NCBI GenBank assembly: GCA_002706765.1
Contig: PAJV01000024.1
Coordinates: 188,092 to 252,091 of the forward strand
Direction of reading: 5' to 3'
Origin: Gimesia sp.
GTDB lineage: Bacteria; Planctomycetota; Planctomycetia; Planctomycetales; Planctomycetaceae
Length of the DNA stretch: 64,000 nt
Positions 26,943 to 36,516 of the stretch are shown piece after piece; positions within the stretch are counted from its first letter, which is position 1, and each line of letters opens with the position of its first letter. Under the pieces are notes generated by a model. It saw only the letters and a list, made by a program, of their open reading frames with translations. It searched no databases and was not told the origin of the DNA. A program made the position numbers and the translations under genes.

Positions 26943-28421
26943 CTATCGGTTTCCACCACCTCCCTGAAGATTGGATGCTGCCAGCCCGAACAGGGCACCT
27001 TCCAACAGGTGTCTTTCAATGAATGCCCCAATCGCTTCTGATTTGGTATATTGCAGGATCACGTAGTCGCCGGGCTGAATTAAGATACGCTGGCTGGGAG
27101 TACGCACGGCTTCGTAGAGATCCACTTTGATCGGCAGCTGTGTTCCATTGGGCAACTGTCTCAGGATGATGGCATTACTCGCACTGATGGTGACATCCTG
27201 ATTCAAAGCAGAGGGGCCCCCTGCCGACTTGCTGTTTCCGCTGTTTCCGGATGCCTGTGCAATGGAAATGGCACCCAGAATGTCCAGGTCGTAATCGCGG
27301 GGCAAAGTGTATTGCCCGCCACCCAGCAGACCGCCGGTATAAAATATTTCCGTATCTCGTGATTCAATAAATACCACATCGCCATCATGCAGAATAATAT
27401 CATCGCGTGTGAGATGGACCTGTTCTCCCGGACTCAGGCGAATGGGAATTTTGATGATTCCCGAGCGTTGCATGGTGGAGTCGTTCATGATGGTCGGTGC
27501 CATGTAATCACCCGGGTAAAAACTCCCTTCACTGGAATACAGAGGCTGTCCGACTTCAAAATCCGGGTCTTCGGGGGTTGGCGAATAGTGGGGGATCGGC
27601 GTGTAGGAATCGGATACCTGCTGAATCTTCTGGTCTGAATCCGAGTTGTCAGATGTATGAGTGCCGGTCTGGATGGGTGGGGGACAGACTGGCTGATTCA
27701 TCCCATGCGCCCCTCCGCGAATAATATAGATGGAGTTTTCTGCGTCCAGTCCCGGCAGTCCTCCCGTTTCCGCGAGTGCATGCAGCACGTCATTATTATA
27801 AGCCGGCAGATTGATTACCCGCCCTGTACCCCGCTTTGATCTTCCGACGTTCAGATTCCCGATGGTCGTACCCACGATATCGTTGGAGTTTTCCTGGCGG
27901 ATTACAAGGACTCGGTAGGACCGGGGTTTTTGCAGACTGATGAGGATGCGGTCGCGGCCTTCCCGCAGGATGCTTTTTTCAGTGGTATATTTGCGACGAA
28001 TCGTTTCTTCCAGTTGAGTCAGTGTCAAGCCGCGGGCAAAGACGGTACCGATCAGTGGCAGGGAAATCGTACCATCTTCACGAATCGGAATCGGGTAACC
28101 CAGAGAGGGGGCAACCTCCTGTGTCTGCGGGAAGTGAACGGGGGGAACATCTTTAAACTGGCCAAGCACGCCTTCAATATAAACCCCCAGTACATCGCCT
28201 GAATCTAACAGATATTGTTTGGGAGCAGGTTGCCGCAGCAGGGAGAGATCGATGGTTTCTTTTCCTGATCGAGTTTCCCCTTTGTACTCAGTCGGCAGGT
28301 ATTGAGCGGGAACACCTTTCAGAGGATGAATCGCAGCGCAACCATTGAATAATAATGAGAACCAGAAAACACAAAAGATGTGCCACTTAACTGCGTGTGT
28401 TGGTTTTCGATACTGTTGCAT
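26943..28421 (-). CDS. polysaccharide export lipoprotein, Wza-like with SLBB domains
   Basis: The protein probably forms or gates an outer-membrane channel for exopolysaccharide. The ATG at 28421 gives MQQYRKPTHAVKWHIF and a lipobox ending LLFNGCAA, about 28 residues in; the frame is open to 28511. The Poly_export domain follows (QYLLDSGDVLGVYIEGVLG ... VRIREDGTISLPLIGTVFARGLTLTQLEETIRRKY). Two SLBB-like segments are separated by a Pro/Ser/Thr-rich linker: NDVLHALAETGGLPGLDAENSIYIIRGG, and IILHDGDVVFIESRDTEIFYTGGLLGGGQYTLPRDYDLDILGAISIAQASG. At 492 residues it is longer than Wza. It is 28 codons past the Cys/Pro-rich lipoprotein stop region and faces the same way, downstream of no visible kinase or polymerase. 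Confidence 0.85.
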   Translation of the reverse strand: MQQYRKPTHAVKWHIFCVFWFSLLFNGCAAIHPLKGVPAQYLPTEYKGETRSGKETIDLSLLRQPAPKQYLLDSGDVLGVYIEGVLGQFKDVPPVHFPQTQEVAPSLGYPIPIREDGTISLPLIGTVFARGLTLTQLEETIRRKYTTEKSILREGRDRILISLQKPRSYRVLVIRQENSNDIVGTTIGNLNVGRSKRGTGRVINLPAYNNDVLHALAETGGLPGLDAENSIYIIRGGAHGMNQPVCPPPIQTGTHTSDNSDSDQKIQQVSDSYTPIPHYSPTPEDPDFEVGQPLYSSEGSFYPGDYMAPTIMNDSTMQRSGIIKIPIRLSPGEQVHLTRDDIILHDGDVVFIESRDTEIFYTGGLLGGGQYTLPRDYDLDILGAISIAQASGNSGNSKSAGGPSALNQDVTISASNAIILRQLPNGTQLPIKVDLYEAVRTPSQRILIQPGDYVILQYTKSEAIGAFIERHLLEGALFGLAASNLQGGGGNR

Positions 28422-28539
28422 CCTGGTCGAACCTTTTAATTCAACTGCTGCGTTTTTGATTTCTAACGACATACTGTCGGTCATTTCCTTACTCAGATTT
28501 CTGTGAAACAAGTTTCATGTTTCCCTGAAAAATCGCGTC

Positions 28540-29685
28540 TCATCTTCGGGATCGATAGTCAGGCAGTGTCTCAGTGGTAGAAAAATTCATCCGGTTCGAG
28601 TAATTGATTTGATCAATCTGTTGCCCATTTCGATCTGCTGCTGAAGTGGGCATTTCAGGCAGAGGGGTGTAAGGATACGACTGCAGTGTAAAAGGGCTCG
28701 GAGGTGGATCATCATTGATATAAGCTGGTACATCAGGCTGTTGGGTAGCAGAAGTTTCAGGTTGCACCGCCGGTGCTTTAATCACGGGAGGCAGCCTGGG
28801 TGCTGTGACCGGTGGTTGTGGTTGTTTATGTAACTCTGGTTGAGGTAGAACCGGTTTTGCCGGCGCCGCATCTCCCGGCAGCGCCGGAGGTGGTGGTAAG
28901 GGTTGATGGTGCTGGGGGTGAGTCTGTTGTGGCTGTCGGGGTTGATTGACAGATGGTTTCGGCAATTTCAGTTCATGGGGTTCCGGTCGTGGCGGGGGAT
29001 TAATAATGGAAGCCGGAGGAACTGATTGAGTTTCTGGATGAGCCGGCGGGATTGGTTCAGTTGGATAGACAGTGCCCGCGTCCCACTGTTTATAAGCCGG
29101 CTGGTTGTGACCGGCGAGAGAATAGGGAGTGGCGATTTCATCGTATTCATATCGACCTCCCGCCAGTGCATGCTCTGCCCCCAGTTTATAACCGGTGAAC
29201 CATTCCTGGATTTCCAGATAGCCTTCGGGAGTTCGGTAATGCGCGGCCCAGTACTCCTCGGGGGGGACGGGAGGCACTTGTCCGGATTCACCCAGTGCGA
29301 TATCAACATAGGCTTCCTGATATCCTTTTCGGAATGCCTTTGAAGGTTTGTCTTTACAATTGCAGGAAATCTCTTTGAGGGATTCTTTCGCACACTTTTT
29401 GGCCGCGTGTTTGACTACCAGTTTGTCGAGATGCGCCTGGTACCCGTCAAATGAGTGGTACGGATGGGGAGAACATTTATCTTTATGAAACAAAAAGCAT
29501 TTCTTCACCCGGTTATATGCGGGAGAACAGATTCCGTACTCTTCACCGTCAGTATGTGCGCATCCGGTTAAGCCGGTCAGAATCAAAATCAGAAACGTAA
29601 AAAAAACGTTCCGGGATTTAATTCGGAAGACTGTCTGAAATGATTGTTTGATCAATGATTTTAAAGCCACTTGGGAGACCGCCAT
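28540..29685 (-). CDS. Cys/Pro-rich hypothetical lipoprotein
   Basis: The 381-residue protein has a long basic N-terminus, a hydrophobic core and a lipobox LTGLTGCAH, Cys42. Residues about 50-110 are cysteine- and lysine-rich (KCFLFHKDKCSPHPYHSFDGYQ ... KKCAKESLKEISCNCKDK). A repeated-looking segment follows: FRKGYQEAYVDIALGESGQVPPVPPEEYW and WFTGYKLGAEHALAGG, where the G-Y-x-x-A spacing recurs. From about 215 the sequence is Pro/Gln-rich and probably extended, suited to spanning peptidoglycan or the periplasm. No family name is known to me, but the layout is typical of planctomycete envelope proteins. It lies just upstream of the SLBB export gene, so a shared envelope role is possible. Confidence 0.7.
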   Translation of the reverse strand: MAVSQVALKSLIKQSFQTVFRIKSRNVFFTFLILILTGLTGCAHTDGEEYGICSPAYNRVKKCFLFHKDKCSPHPYHSFDGYQAHLDKLVVKHAAKKCAKESLKEISCNCKDKPSKAFRKGYQEAYVDIALGESGQVPPVPPEEYWAAHYRTPEGYLEIQEWFTGYKLGAEHALAGGRYEYDEIATPYSLAGHNQPAYKQWDAGTVYPTEPIPPAHPETQSVPPASIINPPPRPEPHELKLPKPSVNQPRQPQQTHPQHHQPLPPPPALPGDAAPAKPVLPQPELHKQPQPPVTAPRLPPVIKAPAVQPETSATQQPDVPAYINDDPPPSPFTLQSYPYTPLPEMPTSAADRNGQQIDQINYSNRMNFSTTETLPDYRSRR

Positions 29686-29931
29686 GCGCAGATTAATTGT
29701 TAATCGATACGCTTGGTTTATCGGATTCCTGTTATTCCGCTGTGCACGGTTTTTCGTATCTTGCGGATTATCCGGGGCTGTATGACAGATAAAATCGTTG
29801 GAAGTTCAAGAGTTGCCTCAGTCCGCGTATTCCGAAAATCTTGACTGGATTGCCCGGCTTCTGCTGGAGAGGGATGCTGCGAAGCATGTCCGGTATCAAC
29901 CGGCAGGTTCTGCCGTTGGAAAGAGGACGAA

Positions 29932-32076
29932 TCATTCGGCTGCGAAGTAATCTTTCAGCAGACGAAAAACACGTCCCGCCCGCTGTTGAAAGACCTCAGG
30001 TTGTTTAATCCATCCCAGCGGAGTGATTCGAGTTGCGATTTCTACCTGAGAAGATGTCTGTCGCCTGTTGCTGGATGATTTTTTAGTAGACGATCCGAAT
30101 ACGACTTCGATTTCGACTGGTTTACGATCATCTGTTTTACCCCAGAACGGAAGTAATCCAGCCTTGCCCAGGCGCATCACCGCCCGGTTCGTACTGACTT
30201 CAGTCAATCGTGCCTGGTTGTCGTTTACGAAACCACCCAGTTTATAGACAATGAAGTCTGAGGAGATCAGTGCGTTGAATGTACTTTCGAATTTCATTCC
30301 GTCTGAATCTGATTTTTCCGGCAATGCATCCGGAATGATCTCACCCGTCTTGAGTTGTTCGCAGGTCAGTGCGCGAACCTTATTTCGCCCTGTTTCTTTC
30401 GCCTGATACAAGGCGGAATCAGCACGGTGAAACAGGCTTTCCAGAGAATCACCTGGCTCATACTGAGCCACGCCGAATGAGGCTGAAACTCTGATATTAG
30501 GCTGGTTCTCCATTTTCAGGTTTGAGACAGCCAGGCGCAGGCGTTCTGCTTTTTTAACGGCATGTTCCAGGGCGGTCTCAGGGCAGAGAATGACGAACTC
30601 TTCGCCGCCATACCGGCCGACCAGTTCACCCGAGTAGGTTTCATGCTGGAACAGACGCGCCAGTTCTACCAGGACTTCATCGCCTGTCGGGTGGCCATAA
30701 CTGTCGTTGATGTCTTTGAAATGATCCGCGTCAATAAAGATCAGACTCAAGGGTTCCGGATTCTGTTCTTTCTGAATTCTGGAAAGCATGATCGCCAGTT
30801 GAGTTTCCAGTTCACCTCGGTTGGCAACCGACGTTAATGCATCCAGGCTGGCTGCCAGTTTGAGATCGTTGTATTCTTTCGGACGTTTGAGGCTTCGCGA
30901 CAGGTCCCTGAAGATTTCAGTCACGCCCAGCAGGCGACCATCGTCACCAAACATCGGCACTGACTGGACTTCAATGTTGATCAGTCGACCCCCCGGTCGC
31001 TCGAGCATGAATTCCGTGGTCATGGGCTTGCCATTGGCAATGACCCGGTTCATCGAACATTCGGCTGATGTCAGGTTTGTGCCTTCCCTGTTGGTGAGAG
31101 GCAGGCTGGTGCTGCTCCATGATTCTCCCAGCATATTAATGGCACGCAGGTCTGCCAGTTTTTCCAGACCGGGACTGAAAACAACAAACTCCAGATCCGA
31201 ATTCACGATATAAAAACCATCGTACAGACTTTCAATCTGAAACAGGTATGAAAAAATATTACTGATCAGGTTCGCTTCCAGCGCTTCCCGTTCTGTAAAT
31301 TCTTTCGGCTGAAACAGTCGGTTGACCTCCAGTAAGGCATCATGAAAGGCCTGTTGTTCATTCTGTTCCCAGCGTGAAAGTGCGCAGACAATATTTCCGT
31401 CGAACTGCGTTCCCGCCGCTTCCATGAGAATGGACATGATTTCTTCATGTTTTTTCCCCGCGCGATAGACCTGGTCTGTCGCCAGCGAATCGTAAGCATC
31501 GGCAATTGCGAGAATCCGGGCACCCTGGTTGACTTCGCTGCCGATGAACTGGTAACCGTTGGTGGCCCCACTGAAGTGATAGCGGGTCTGCGAGAGGATC
31601 GTTAATACTTCATGATCGGTACGGCAAGCCTGCAGGACATCAATCCCGATGTTGTGGTAATGCGACATCAGCTCGATTTCTTCCGATGTCAATTTACCTG
31701 GCTTGAAGATGATGTGATCCGGGACGCCGATTTTTCCAATATCGTGTAACAGGGCTGCCACTTCGAGTCGTTTCAGGTGGATTCCTTCCCAGCCCAGATT
31801 TGTAGCGATACCCTTAGCCAGAAAAGCAACACGTCTTGAGTGACAAAGCGTGGAAGCATCCCGGGCCTGTAGTGCAGACAGGAGATTACGAAGGTGTTTC
31901 CGGGAAATTACCTGATCGATCAGGTCGCTGCTGTCGGACCCGAGGGTGTATTCTTCAAAGTTTTCCGATAGCGAGATCAGCTGTCTGAGAATCTTGGACG
32001 AGCCCATGTTATAGCTCCCGTGCACCGAGGCTGAACTCGGCGTGGGATTATTCGATGCTATGAGGGGGCTGTTCAT
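29932..32076 (-). CDS. HD-GYP-like / PAS / GGDEF signalling protein
   Basis: The 714-residue cytoplasmic protein combines three modules of cyclic-di-GMP control. An HD-GYP-like domain (about 60-240) keeps the HD pair in LLHDIGKIGVPDHIIFKPGKLT (H111, D112), but its second signature reads RYHFSGATNGYQFIG, so GYP is GYQ and HHE is altered. A PAS domain (about 275-390) ends in a typical PAC stretch. The GGDEF domain has GRYGGEEFVIL (GGEEF at 490-494) and FIDADHFKDINDSYGHPTGDE, so diguanylate cyclase activity is likely; the RxxD inhibitory site is missing. About 120 further residues follow with a PilZ-like RxxxR-type feel but no firm match. Confidence 0.85.
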   Translation of the reverse strand: MNSPLIASNNPTPSSASVHGSYNMGSSKILRQLISLSENFEEYTLGSDSSDLIDQVISRKHLRNLLSALQARDASTLCHSRRVAFLAKGIATNLGWEGIHLKRLEVAALLHDIGKIGVPDHIIFKPGKLTSEEIELMSHYHNIGIDVLQACRTDHEVLTILSQTRYHFSGATNGYQFIGSEVNQGARILAIADAYDSLATDQVYRAGKKHEEIMSILMEAAGTQFDGNIVCALSRWEQNEQQAFHDALLEVNRLFQPKEFTEREALEANLISNIFSYLFQIESLYDGFYIVNSDLEFVVFSPGLEKLADLRAINMLGESWSSTSLPLTNREGTNLTSAECSMNRVIANGKPMTTEFMLERPGGRLINIEVQSVPMFGDDGRLLGVTEIFRDLSRSLKRPKEYNDLKLAASLDALTSVANRGELETQLAIMLSRIQKEQNPEPLSLIFIDADHFKDINDSYGHPTGDEVLVELARLFQHETYSGELVGRYGGEEFVILCPETALEHAVKKAERLRLAVSNLKMENQPNIRVSASFGVAQYEPGDSLESLFHRADSALYQAKETGRNKVRALTCEQLKTGEIIPDALPEKSDSDGMKFESTFNALISSDFIVYKLGGFVNDNQARLTEVSTNRAVMRLGKAGLLPFWGKTDDRKPVEIEVVFGSSTKKSSSNRRQTSSQVEIATRITPLGWIKQPEVFQQRAGRVFRLLKDYFAAE

Positions 32077-32519
32077 CTTGCGACCTTTGGTATATCGAGC
32101 AGAGCTCTAACACAATTTGTTCTGATAAAAACGCATGTGCCTTGCATATCACGAAAAAATCTCTGTTTGCAATATCTGTGTTTCATAACGGAAGGGAGAT
32201 CACTACTGCAGTTCTTTGCTTCTGCATTTGTTTCACCAGTCAGTTTTAAAACGGAGACATGGCAGATTGTACTGGATTCAGATATTGATGTCTGTTTTAA
32301 GTCGAAATGACATTGTAGATATACATCAATTGGATTCAGTTAAATTAAAGCTAGGTTGCGAAAGCAGGATGTCAAATTGCAACATGCCTGTGGAGGGATC
32401 AACTGCCCCGTGAATGCGCAGGAAATCCGAGTGAAGCAATCGTCAGGAAATGCGGGATTGAAGCAGTCGTGGCATCTGTATGGATTGTGATGCGCGGAGG
32501 GCCACGAAGTCATCAATGT
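32077..32519. other. intergenic region, 443 bases
   Basis: This stretch lies between the IclR gene stop and the start of the HD-GYP/GGDEF gene, both minus strand, and presumably carries the latter's promoter. Two similar short segments (GAAGCAATCGT and GAAGCAGTCGT) lie about 20 bases apart near 32433-32470. A 65-codon plus-strand frame at 32216-32413 shows no coding signs. No RNA gene was seen. Confidence 0.45.
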
Positions 32520-33320
32520 TTATCGATTATAGGCTGCAGTCGCCGCATTCGCCCGGGACTGAACGACCAGCCCCAGCGAATGATATTCATCCTGCGGGAT
32601 CCGCTCTGCAGGTCCTGTGATCGTAAACGCGGCGATTCCAATTCCATTTCGGTCCAGGATGGGTGCTGCGATACAGCGGATTCCCACCAGCCCTTCTTCG
32701 TGATCGATGGCATAACCCCGTTGACGAATCAGATCCAGTTCGTTCAGAAATGCGCGCTTTGACGTGATGGTGTGCTGTGTAAATCGCTTAAAGTGCAGAC
32801 GGTTGACCAGGTCATCGCGTTCATTGTCTGGCAGAAAGGCAGCGATCGCCTTGCCCGGCGCGCAGCTGTAACACGGGGCGCGGGCGCCGATCTCAGCAGA
32901 ATATTTAAATGCATGTCGCGCCAGCATCTGTTCCAGGATGACGATCTCTCTGTCAATCAAACAGCAGAACTGAGTCGTTTCACCGGTCGTGTCTCGCAGT
33001 TCTCTCATCGGCCCAATGACACATTCCATTAGTGGGCGGTCCTGGACCGTCGGCGGAATCAACTGCAGAAATCGATTTGTCAGATAATACTTTTTAGTAG
33101 TGACATCCCGTGATAAATAGCCGAGTTCTTCCAGAGCTTTTCCAATTCGCAATAAAGAAGCCTGGGGGATGGTCAGTTCTTCGCTGAGTTCGCTGAGTGT
33201 GCAGCCATGCGAATGTCGGGCGAGGTATTCCAGAAGTGCGATTCCCCGCTGCAGGCTGGGTGAGGCAGTGGCTTCTGATTTACGTTTTGTATCGGGAATG
33301 CTCATTGTTGTTGACTTCAT
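32520..33320 (-). CDS. IclR-family transcriptional regulator
   Basis: The 266-residue protein has an N-terminal winged helix (LQRGIALLEYLARHSHGCTLSELSEELTIPQASLLRIGKALEELGYLSRD) and an IclR effector-binding domain (GETTQFCCLIDREIVILEQ ... CAPGKAIAAFLPDNERDDLV ... GLVGIRCIAAPILDRNGIGIAAFTITGPAERI). IclR proteins bind small metabolites and repress or activate nearby catabolic genes. The start may be ATG 33320 or ATG 33305; neither has a clear Shine-Dalgarno. It is divergent from the DUF1549/DUF1553 and DUF1501 pair, with TGAAA/TTTCA inverted repeats in between, so regulation of that pair is plausible. Confidence 0.88.
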   Translation of the reverse strand: MKSTTMSIPDTKRKSEATASPSLQRGIALLEYLARHSHGCTLSELSEELTIPQASLLRIGKALEELGYLSRDVTTKKYYLTNRFLQLIPPTVQDRPLMECVIGPMRELRDTTGETTQFCCLIDREIVILEQMLARHAFKYSAEIGARAPCYSCAPGKAIAAFLPDNERDDLVNRLHFKRFTQHTITSKRAFLNELDLIRQRGYAIDHEEGLVGIRCIAAPILDRNGIGIAAFTITGPAERIPQDEYHSLGLVVQSRANAATAAYNR

Positions 33321-33346
33321 ATATGAAATAAGTTTCAATAGTGAAA
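33316..33346. promoter_or_regulatory. candidate IclR operator
   Basis: The divergent gap holds a 12-bp perfect palindrome TTCATATATGAA (33316-33327) and alternating half-sites TGAAA (33324-33328), TTTCA (33333-33337) and TGAAA (33342-33346), each separated by 4 bases. TGAAATAAGTTTCA resembles the published E. coli IclR-type site TGGAAATNATTTCCA. The repeats overlap or abut the IclR start codon, fitting autoregulation and control of the divergent genes. Binding is inferred. Confidence 0.5.
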
Positions 33347-33449
33347 TATGATATTGCTCTCCGGGGAGCGTGTCAACCTCCGCAGCCGGGCAGCCGGTAT
33401 TCAATTGCCTCACAAGACTCATTGGAACGACAGCAGAAAGAATTTTGCC

Positions 33450-36400
33450 ATGCGTGCAGGTGGTCCGGGATGGAGTCTGATTATTTTGTCAGTATTTATC
33501 GTACTGAGCCTATCAGTGAGGTCTCACGCGGCGGACCCGTTTCAAAATGCAGAGACGGCAGGTGCTGAGTTTGACCGTGTGATGGCACCCTTGATTGCGG
33601 CGCACTGTCTGGACTGTCATGCCGGCCTGGATCCCCGTGCCGGTTTTGATTTTTCCAATCGAAAGTCAGCGTTTCAGGGTGGTGAAAGCGGGCCGGCACT
33701 TCAGACGGGAAAGCTGGAAGAAAGCCTGTTGTGGCAATATATCGAATCCGATGCCATGCCACCTGAGCATCCCCTGACAGCCAGGCAGAAACAGCTGTTC
33801 AAATTGTGGATTTCCGCTGGTGCCCCGTGGGGCACTGATCAGATCGATGCCTTCAGTAAAACCACTGAGAAGCGGGGCGGCTATGACTGGTGGTCTCTGC
33901 AGCCTCTACAGAATCCGGTTATTCCCTCTCTGCCCGATGATGGCTGGGGACAAAATACGATCGATGCGTTTATCTTAAGCAAGTTGCAGGAGCAGGGCCT
34001 TCAGCCTCAACCCGTGGCTGATCGTCGAACCCTGATTCGACGTCTTTCCTATTCAGTAACCGGCTTGCCTCCCGAGCCGGAAGAAGTGGATGCCTTCCTG
34101 GAAAATGAGTCGCCAGATGCGTATTCGCAACTGGTTGATCGCCTGCTTGCTTCACCTCACTATGGAGAGCATTGGGCTCGTCACTGGCTGGATGTGGTCC
34201 GGTTTGGCGAGAGCAACGGCTTTGAGAGAGACCAGCCTCGTTTGAACGCCTGGCATTATCGGGACTGGGTGATTGAGGCACTGAACCAGGATCTGCCTTA
34301 TAATCGATTTGTGAAATTACAACTGGCGGGTGATCTGCTGGAGCCAGATAATCCACAGGCGATCAAGGCAACCGGATTCCTGGTGGCAGGCCCGCATGAT
34401 GTCGTAATTCCCGTCAGTAAAACAATGCGGGCGACGATGAAACAGGATGAACTGGAAGACATGGTCGGCGTTGTCGGTCAGACGTTTTTAGGATTAACTG
34501 TCAACTGTGCCCGTTGCCACGATCATAAATTCGATCCGATCAGCCAGAAGGAATACTATCAGTTTGCAGCGGCACTCTCCGGTGTGGCCCATGGGGAACG
34601 GGGTCTGCCCGATCCCGTTTATGAAAATGCTCAGCGGGAACTGACGCAGACAAAAAAGACTCTCAATGAAACTCAGAAGGCTTTGCTGGAATTAGAGACC
34701 GTTGCGCGCCAGAGAATACTTGCTTCACGTGTAGCAGAGGGAAAGACAGAGTCTGCTGGTGTATTGACGTCACCCATAGCAGCCTGGGATTTTCGGAAGA
34801 GCACACAGGACCTTGTGGGTGGTTTACAGGGAACGTTACATGGTTCCGCCAGGCAGACCGGGGAAGGGCTGTTGCTGGATGGAGATCAAGCCTATCTGAA
34901 AACGGAACCCCTCAAACAGGAGTTGACTGAAAAAACTCTGGAAGCCTGGGTTCAACTGGCAAATCTGAATCAGCGGGGAGGCGGCATTCTGAGTGTGCAG
35001 ACTGGGGATGGCACCATCTTTGATGCGATTGTATTCGGAGAACAGCAGCCGGGGCACTGGCTGGCTGGCAGCGATCACTTTAATCGTACGAAATCATTCC
35101 AGGGTCAGCCGGAACAGGAGGCGAATGAAAGGGAAGTTCAGATTGCCATTGTGTATGCTGCGGACGGCAGGGTCACCGCCTGGCGAAATGGAAAACCATA
35201 TGGAAAGTCTTATCGGTCAAGTGGCCTGCAATCGTTTCCTGCAGGAAAAACGGAGGTGCTCTTTGGTTTGCGTCATGGCTCACCTGCTGGAAATCGACTT
35301 TTGAAGGGGCTGATCACGAAAGCGCGTTTATATGACCGGGCCTTGACTGCGGCAGAAATTCAGGAGTCTGCAACAGGCGAAGGGACCTTTTTCTCAGAGG
35401 CAGAACTGCTTGCAGTACTGTCTCCCGTAGAGCAGGCAAAACGAAACACATTGCAACGGGAACGAACTGAGTTGCAAAGCAGAATGAAGCAACTGCAGTC
35501 GGTTGAGCCGAAAAAAGCTTATGCGGCACTTTCCCGGAAACCGCCTGAAATGCATTTGCTGAAGCGAGGCAGTGTCACTGCGCCAGCCGGTATTGTGAGC
35601 CCTGGAGGCTTACAGGCCATTCAGGGGGTCGACGGAGACCTGGGGCTGGCGGCAGACAGCTCGGACCATGATCGCAGAATCCGGTTTGCAGACTGGGTAA
35701 CCAGTGCGAAGAACCCGCTGTTTGCCCGGGTGATCGTTAATCGAGTCTGGCATTATCATTTTGGGCGGGGGCTTGTAAATACTCCCAACGACTTCGGATT
35801 TAATGGAGGCGACTGCAGTCATCCGGAATTGCTGGACTGGCTGGCGCGCCAGCTGATTCAGAAAAACTGGAGTCTGAAATCATTGCACCGTCTGATTCTG
35901 CTCTCTGCCGCCTATCAGCAGTCAGCTCAACTCGACCTGGATGCGTTGAGTGTCGATGCCGACAACCAGTGGTTGTGGCGCAAGAGTCCGCAGAGAATTG
36001 AAGCAGAGTCGATTCGCGATTCCATTTTAAAAGTATCAGGACAGCTGAATGCCCAGGTCGGGGGTCGGGGATACCAGGATGTGAAGTCCTATTTTTTCAA
36101 AGGGACGCAGTTTTATGAGCCGCTGGATCCGGTCGGCAGAGAGTTTAATCGTCGATCGATCTATCGATTTTCTGCAAGAGGCGGACGGCATCCTTTGCTG
36201 GAGACGTTCGATTGTCCCGATCCCTCGACTACCACACCGGACCGTGCCTCAACGACAACGCCCCTCCAGGCACTTTCGCTGATGAACACTTCTTTTGTTT
36301 TAAGAATGTCAGATCATCTTGCTGAACGCATTCAGCAGCGCGTCGGTACCGGACAGGAGAAACAGGTTGAAGAGCTGTTCTTACTGGCTTATCAGCGTCA

Positions 36401-36509
36401 ACCGCAGCCTGCAGAGTTGTCAACAGCATGCGAGTTTTGCGAGCAACACGGACTCTCCGCATTATGCCGGGTGATACTCAACAGCAATGAATTTTTATAT
36501 GTGAATTGA
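33450..36509 (+). CDS. planctomycete cytochrome / DUF1549 / LamG / DUF1553 protein
   Basis: The 1019-residue product begins with a signal peptide (MRAGGPGWSLIILSVFIVLSLSVRSHA). A PSCyt1-type cytochrome c domain has the haem motif CLDCH (residues 53-57). DUF1549 spans about 168-385 (IDAFILSKLQEQGLQPQPVADRRTLIRRLSYSVTGLPP, and HWARHWLDVVRFGESNGFERDQPR). A LamG-like beta sandwich lies at about 443-627. DUF1553 fills about 743-1010 (FARVIVNRVWHYHFGRGLVNTPNDFG, then RRSIYRFSARG). These proteins are abundant in planctomycetes, pair with DUF1501 proteins, and are thought to act in polysaccharide breakdown. The ATG at 33450 is chosen for the signal peptide; the frame is open to 33348. The DUF1501 gene starts 7 bases later. 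Confidence 0.9.
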   Translation: MRAGGPGWSLIILSVFIVLSLSVRSHAADPFQNAETAGAEFDRVMAPLIAAHCLDCHAGLDPRAGFDFSNRKSAFQGGESGPALQTGKLEESLLWQYIESDAMPPEHPLTARQKQLFKLWISAGAPWGTDQIDAFSKTTEKRGGYDWWSLQPLQNPVIPSLPDDGWGQNTIDAFILSKLQEQGLQPQPVADRRTLIRRLSYSVTGLPPEPEEVDAFLENESPDAYSQLVDRLLASPHYGEHWARHWLDVVRFGESNGFERDQPRLNAWHYRDWVIEALNQDLPYNRFVKLQLAGDLLEPDNPQAIKATGFLVAGPHDVVIPVSKTMRATMKQDELEDMVGVVGQTFLGLTVNCARCHDHKFDPISQKEYYQFAAALSGVAHGERGLPDPVYENAQRELTQTKKTLNETQKALLELETVARQRILASRVAEGKTESAGVLTSPIAAWDFRKSTQDLVGGLQGTLHGSARQTGEGLLLDGDQAYLKTEPLKQELTEKTLEAWVQLANLNQRGGGILSVQTGDGTIFDAIVFGEQQPGHWLAGSDHFNRTKSFQGQPEQEANEREVQIAIVYAADGRVTAWRNGKPYGKSYRSSGLQSFPAGKTEVLFGLRHGSPAGNRLLKGLITKARLYDRALTAAEIQESATGEGTFFSEAELLAVLSPVEQAKRNTLQRERTELQSRMKQLQSVEPKKAYAALSRKPPEMHLLKRGSVTAPAGIVSPGGLQAIQGVDGDLGLAADSSDHDRRIRFADWVTSAKNPLFARVIVNRVWHYHFGRGLVNTPNDFGFNGGDCSHPELLDWLARQLIQKNWSLKSLHRLILLSAAYQQSAQLDLDALSVDADNQWLWRKSPQRIEAESIRDSILKVSGQLNAQVGGRGYQDVKSYFFKGTQFYEPLDPVGREFNRRSIYRFSARGGRHPLLETFDCPDPSTTTPDRASTTTPLQALSLMNTSFVLRMSDHLAERIQQRVGTGQEKQVEELFLLAYQRQPQPAELSTACEFCEQHGLSALCRVILNSNEFLYVN

Positions 36510-36516
36510 GAGCAGG

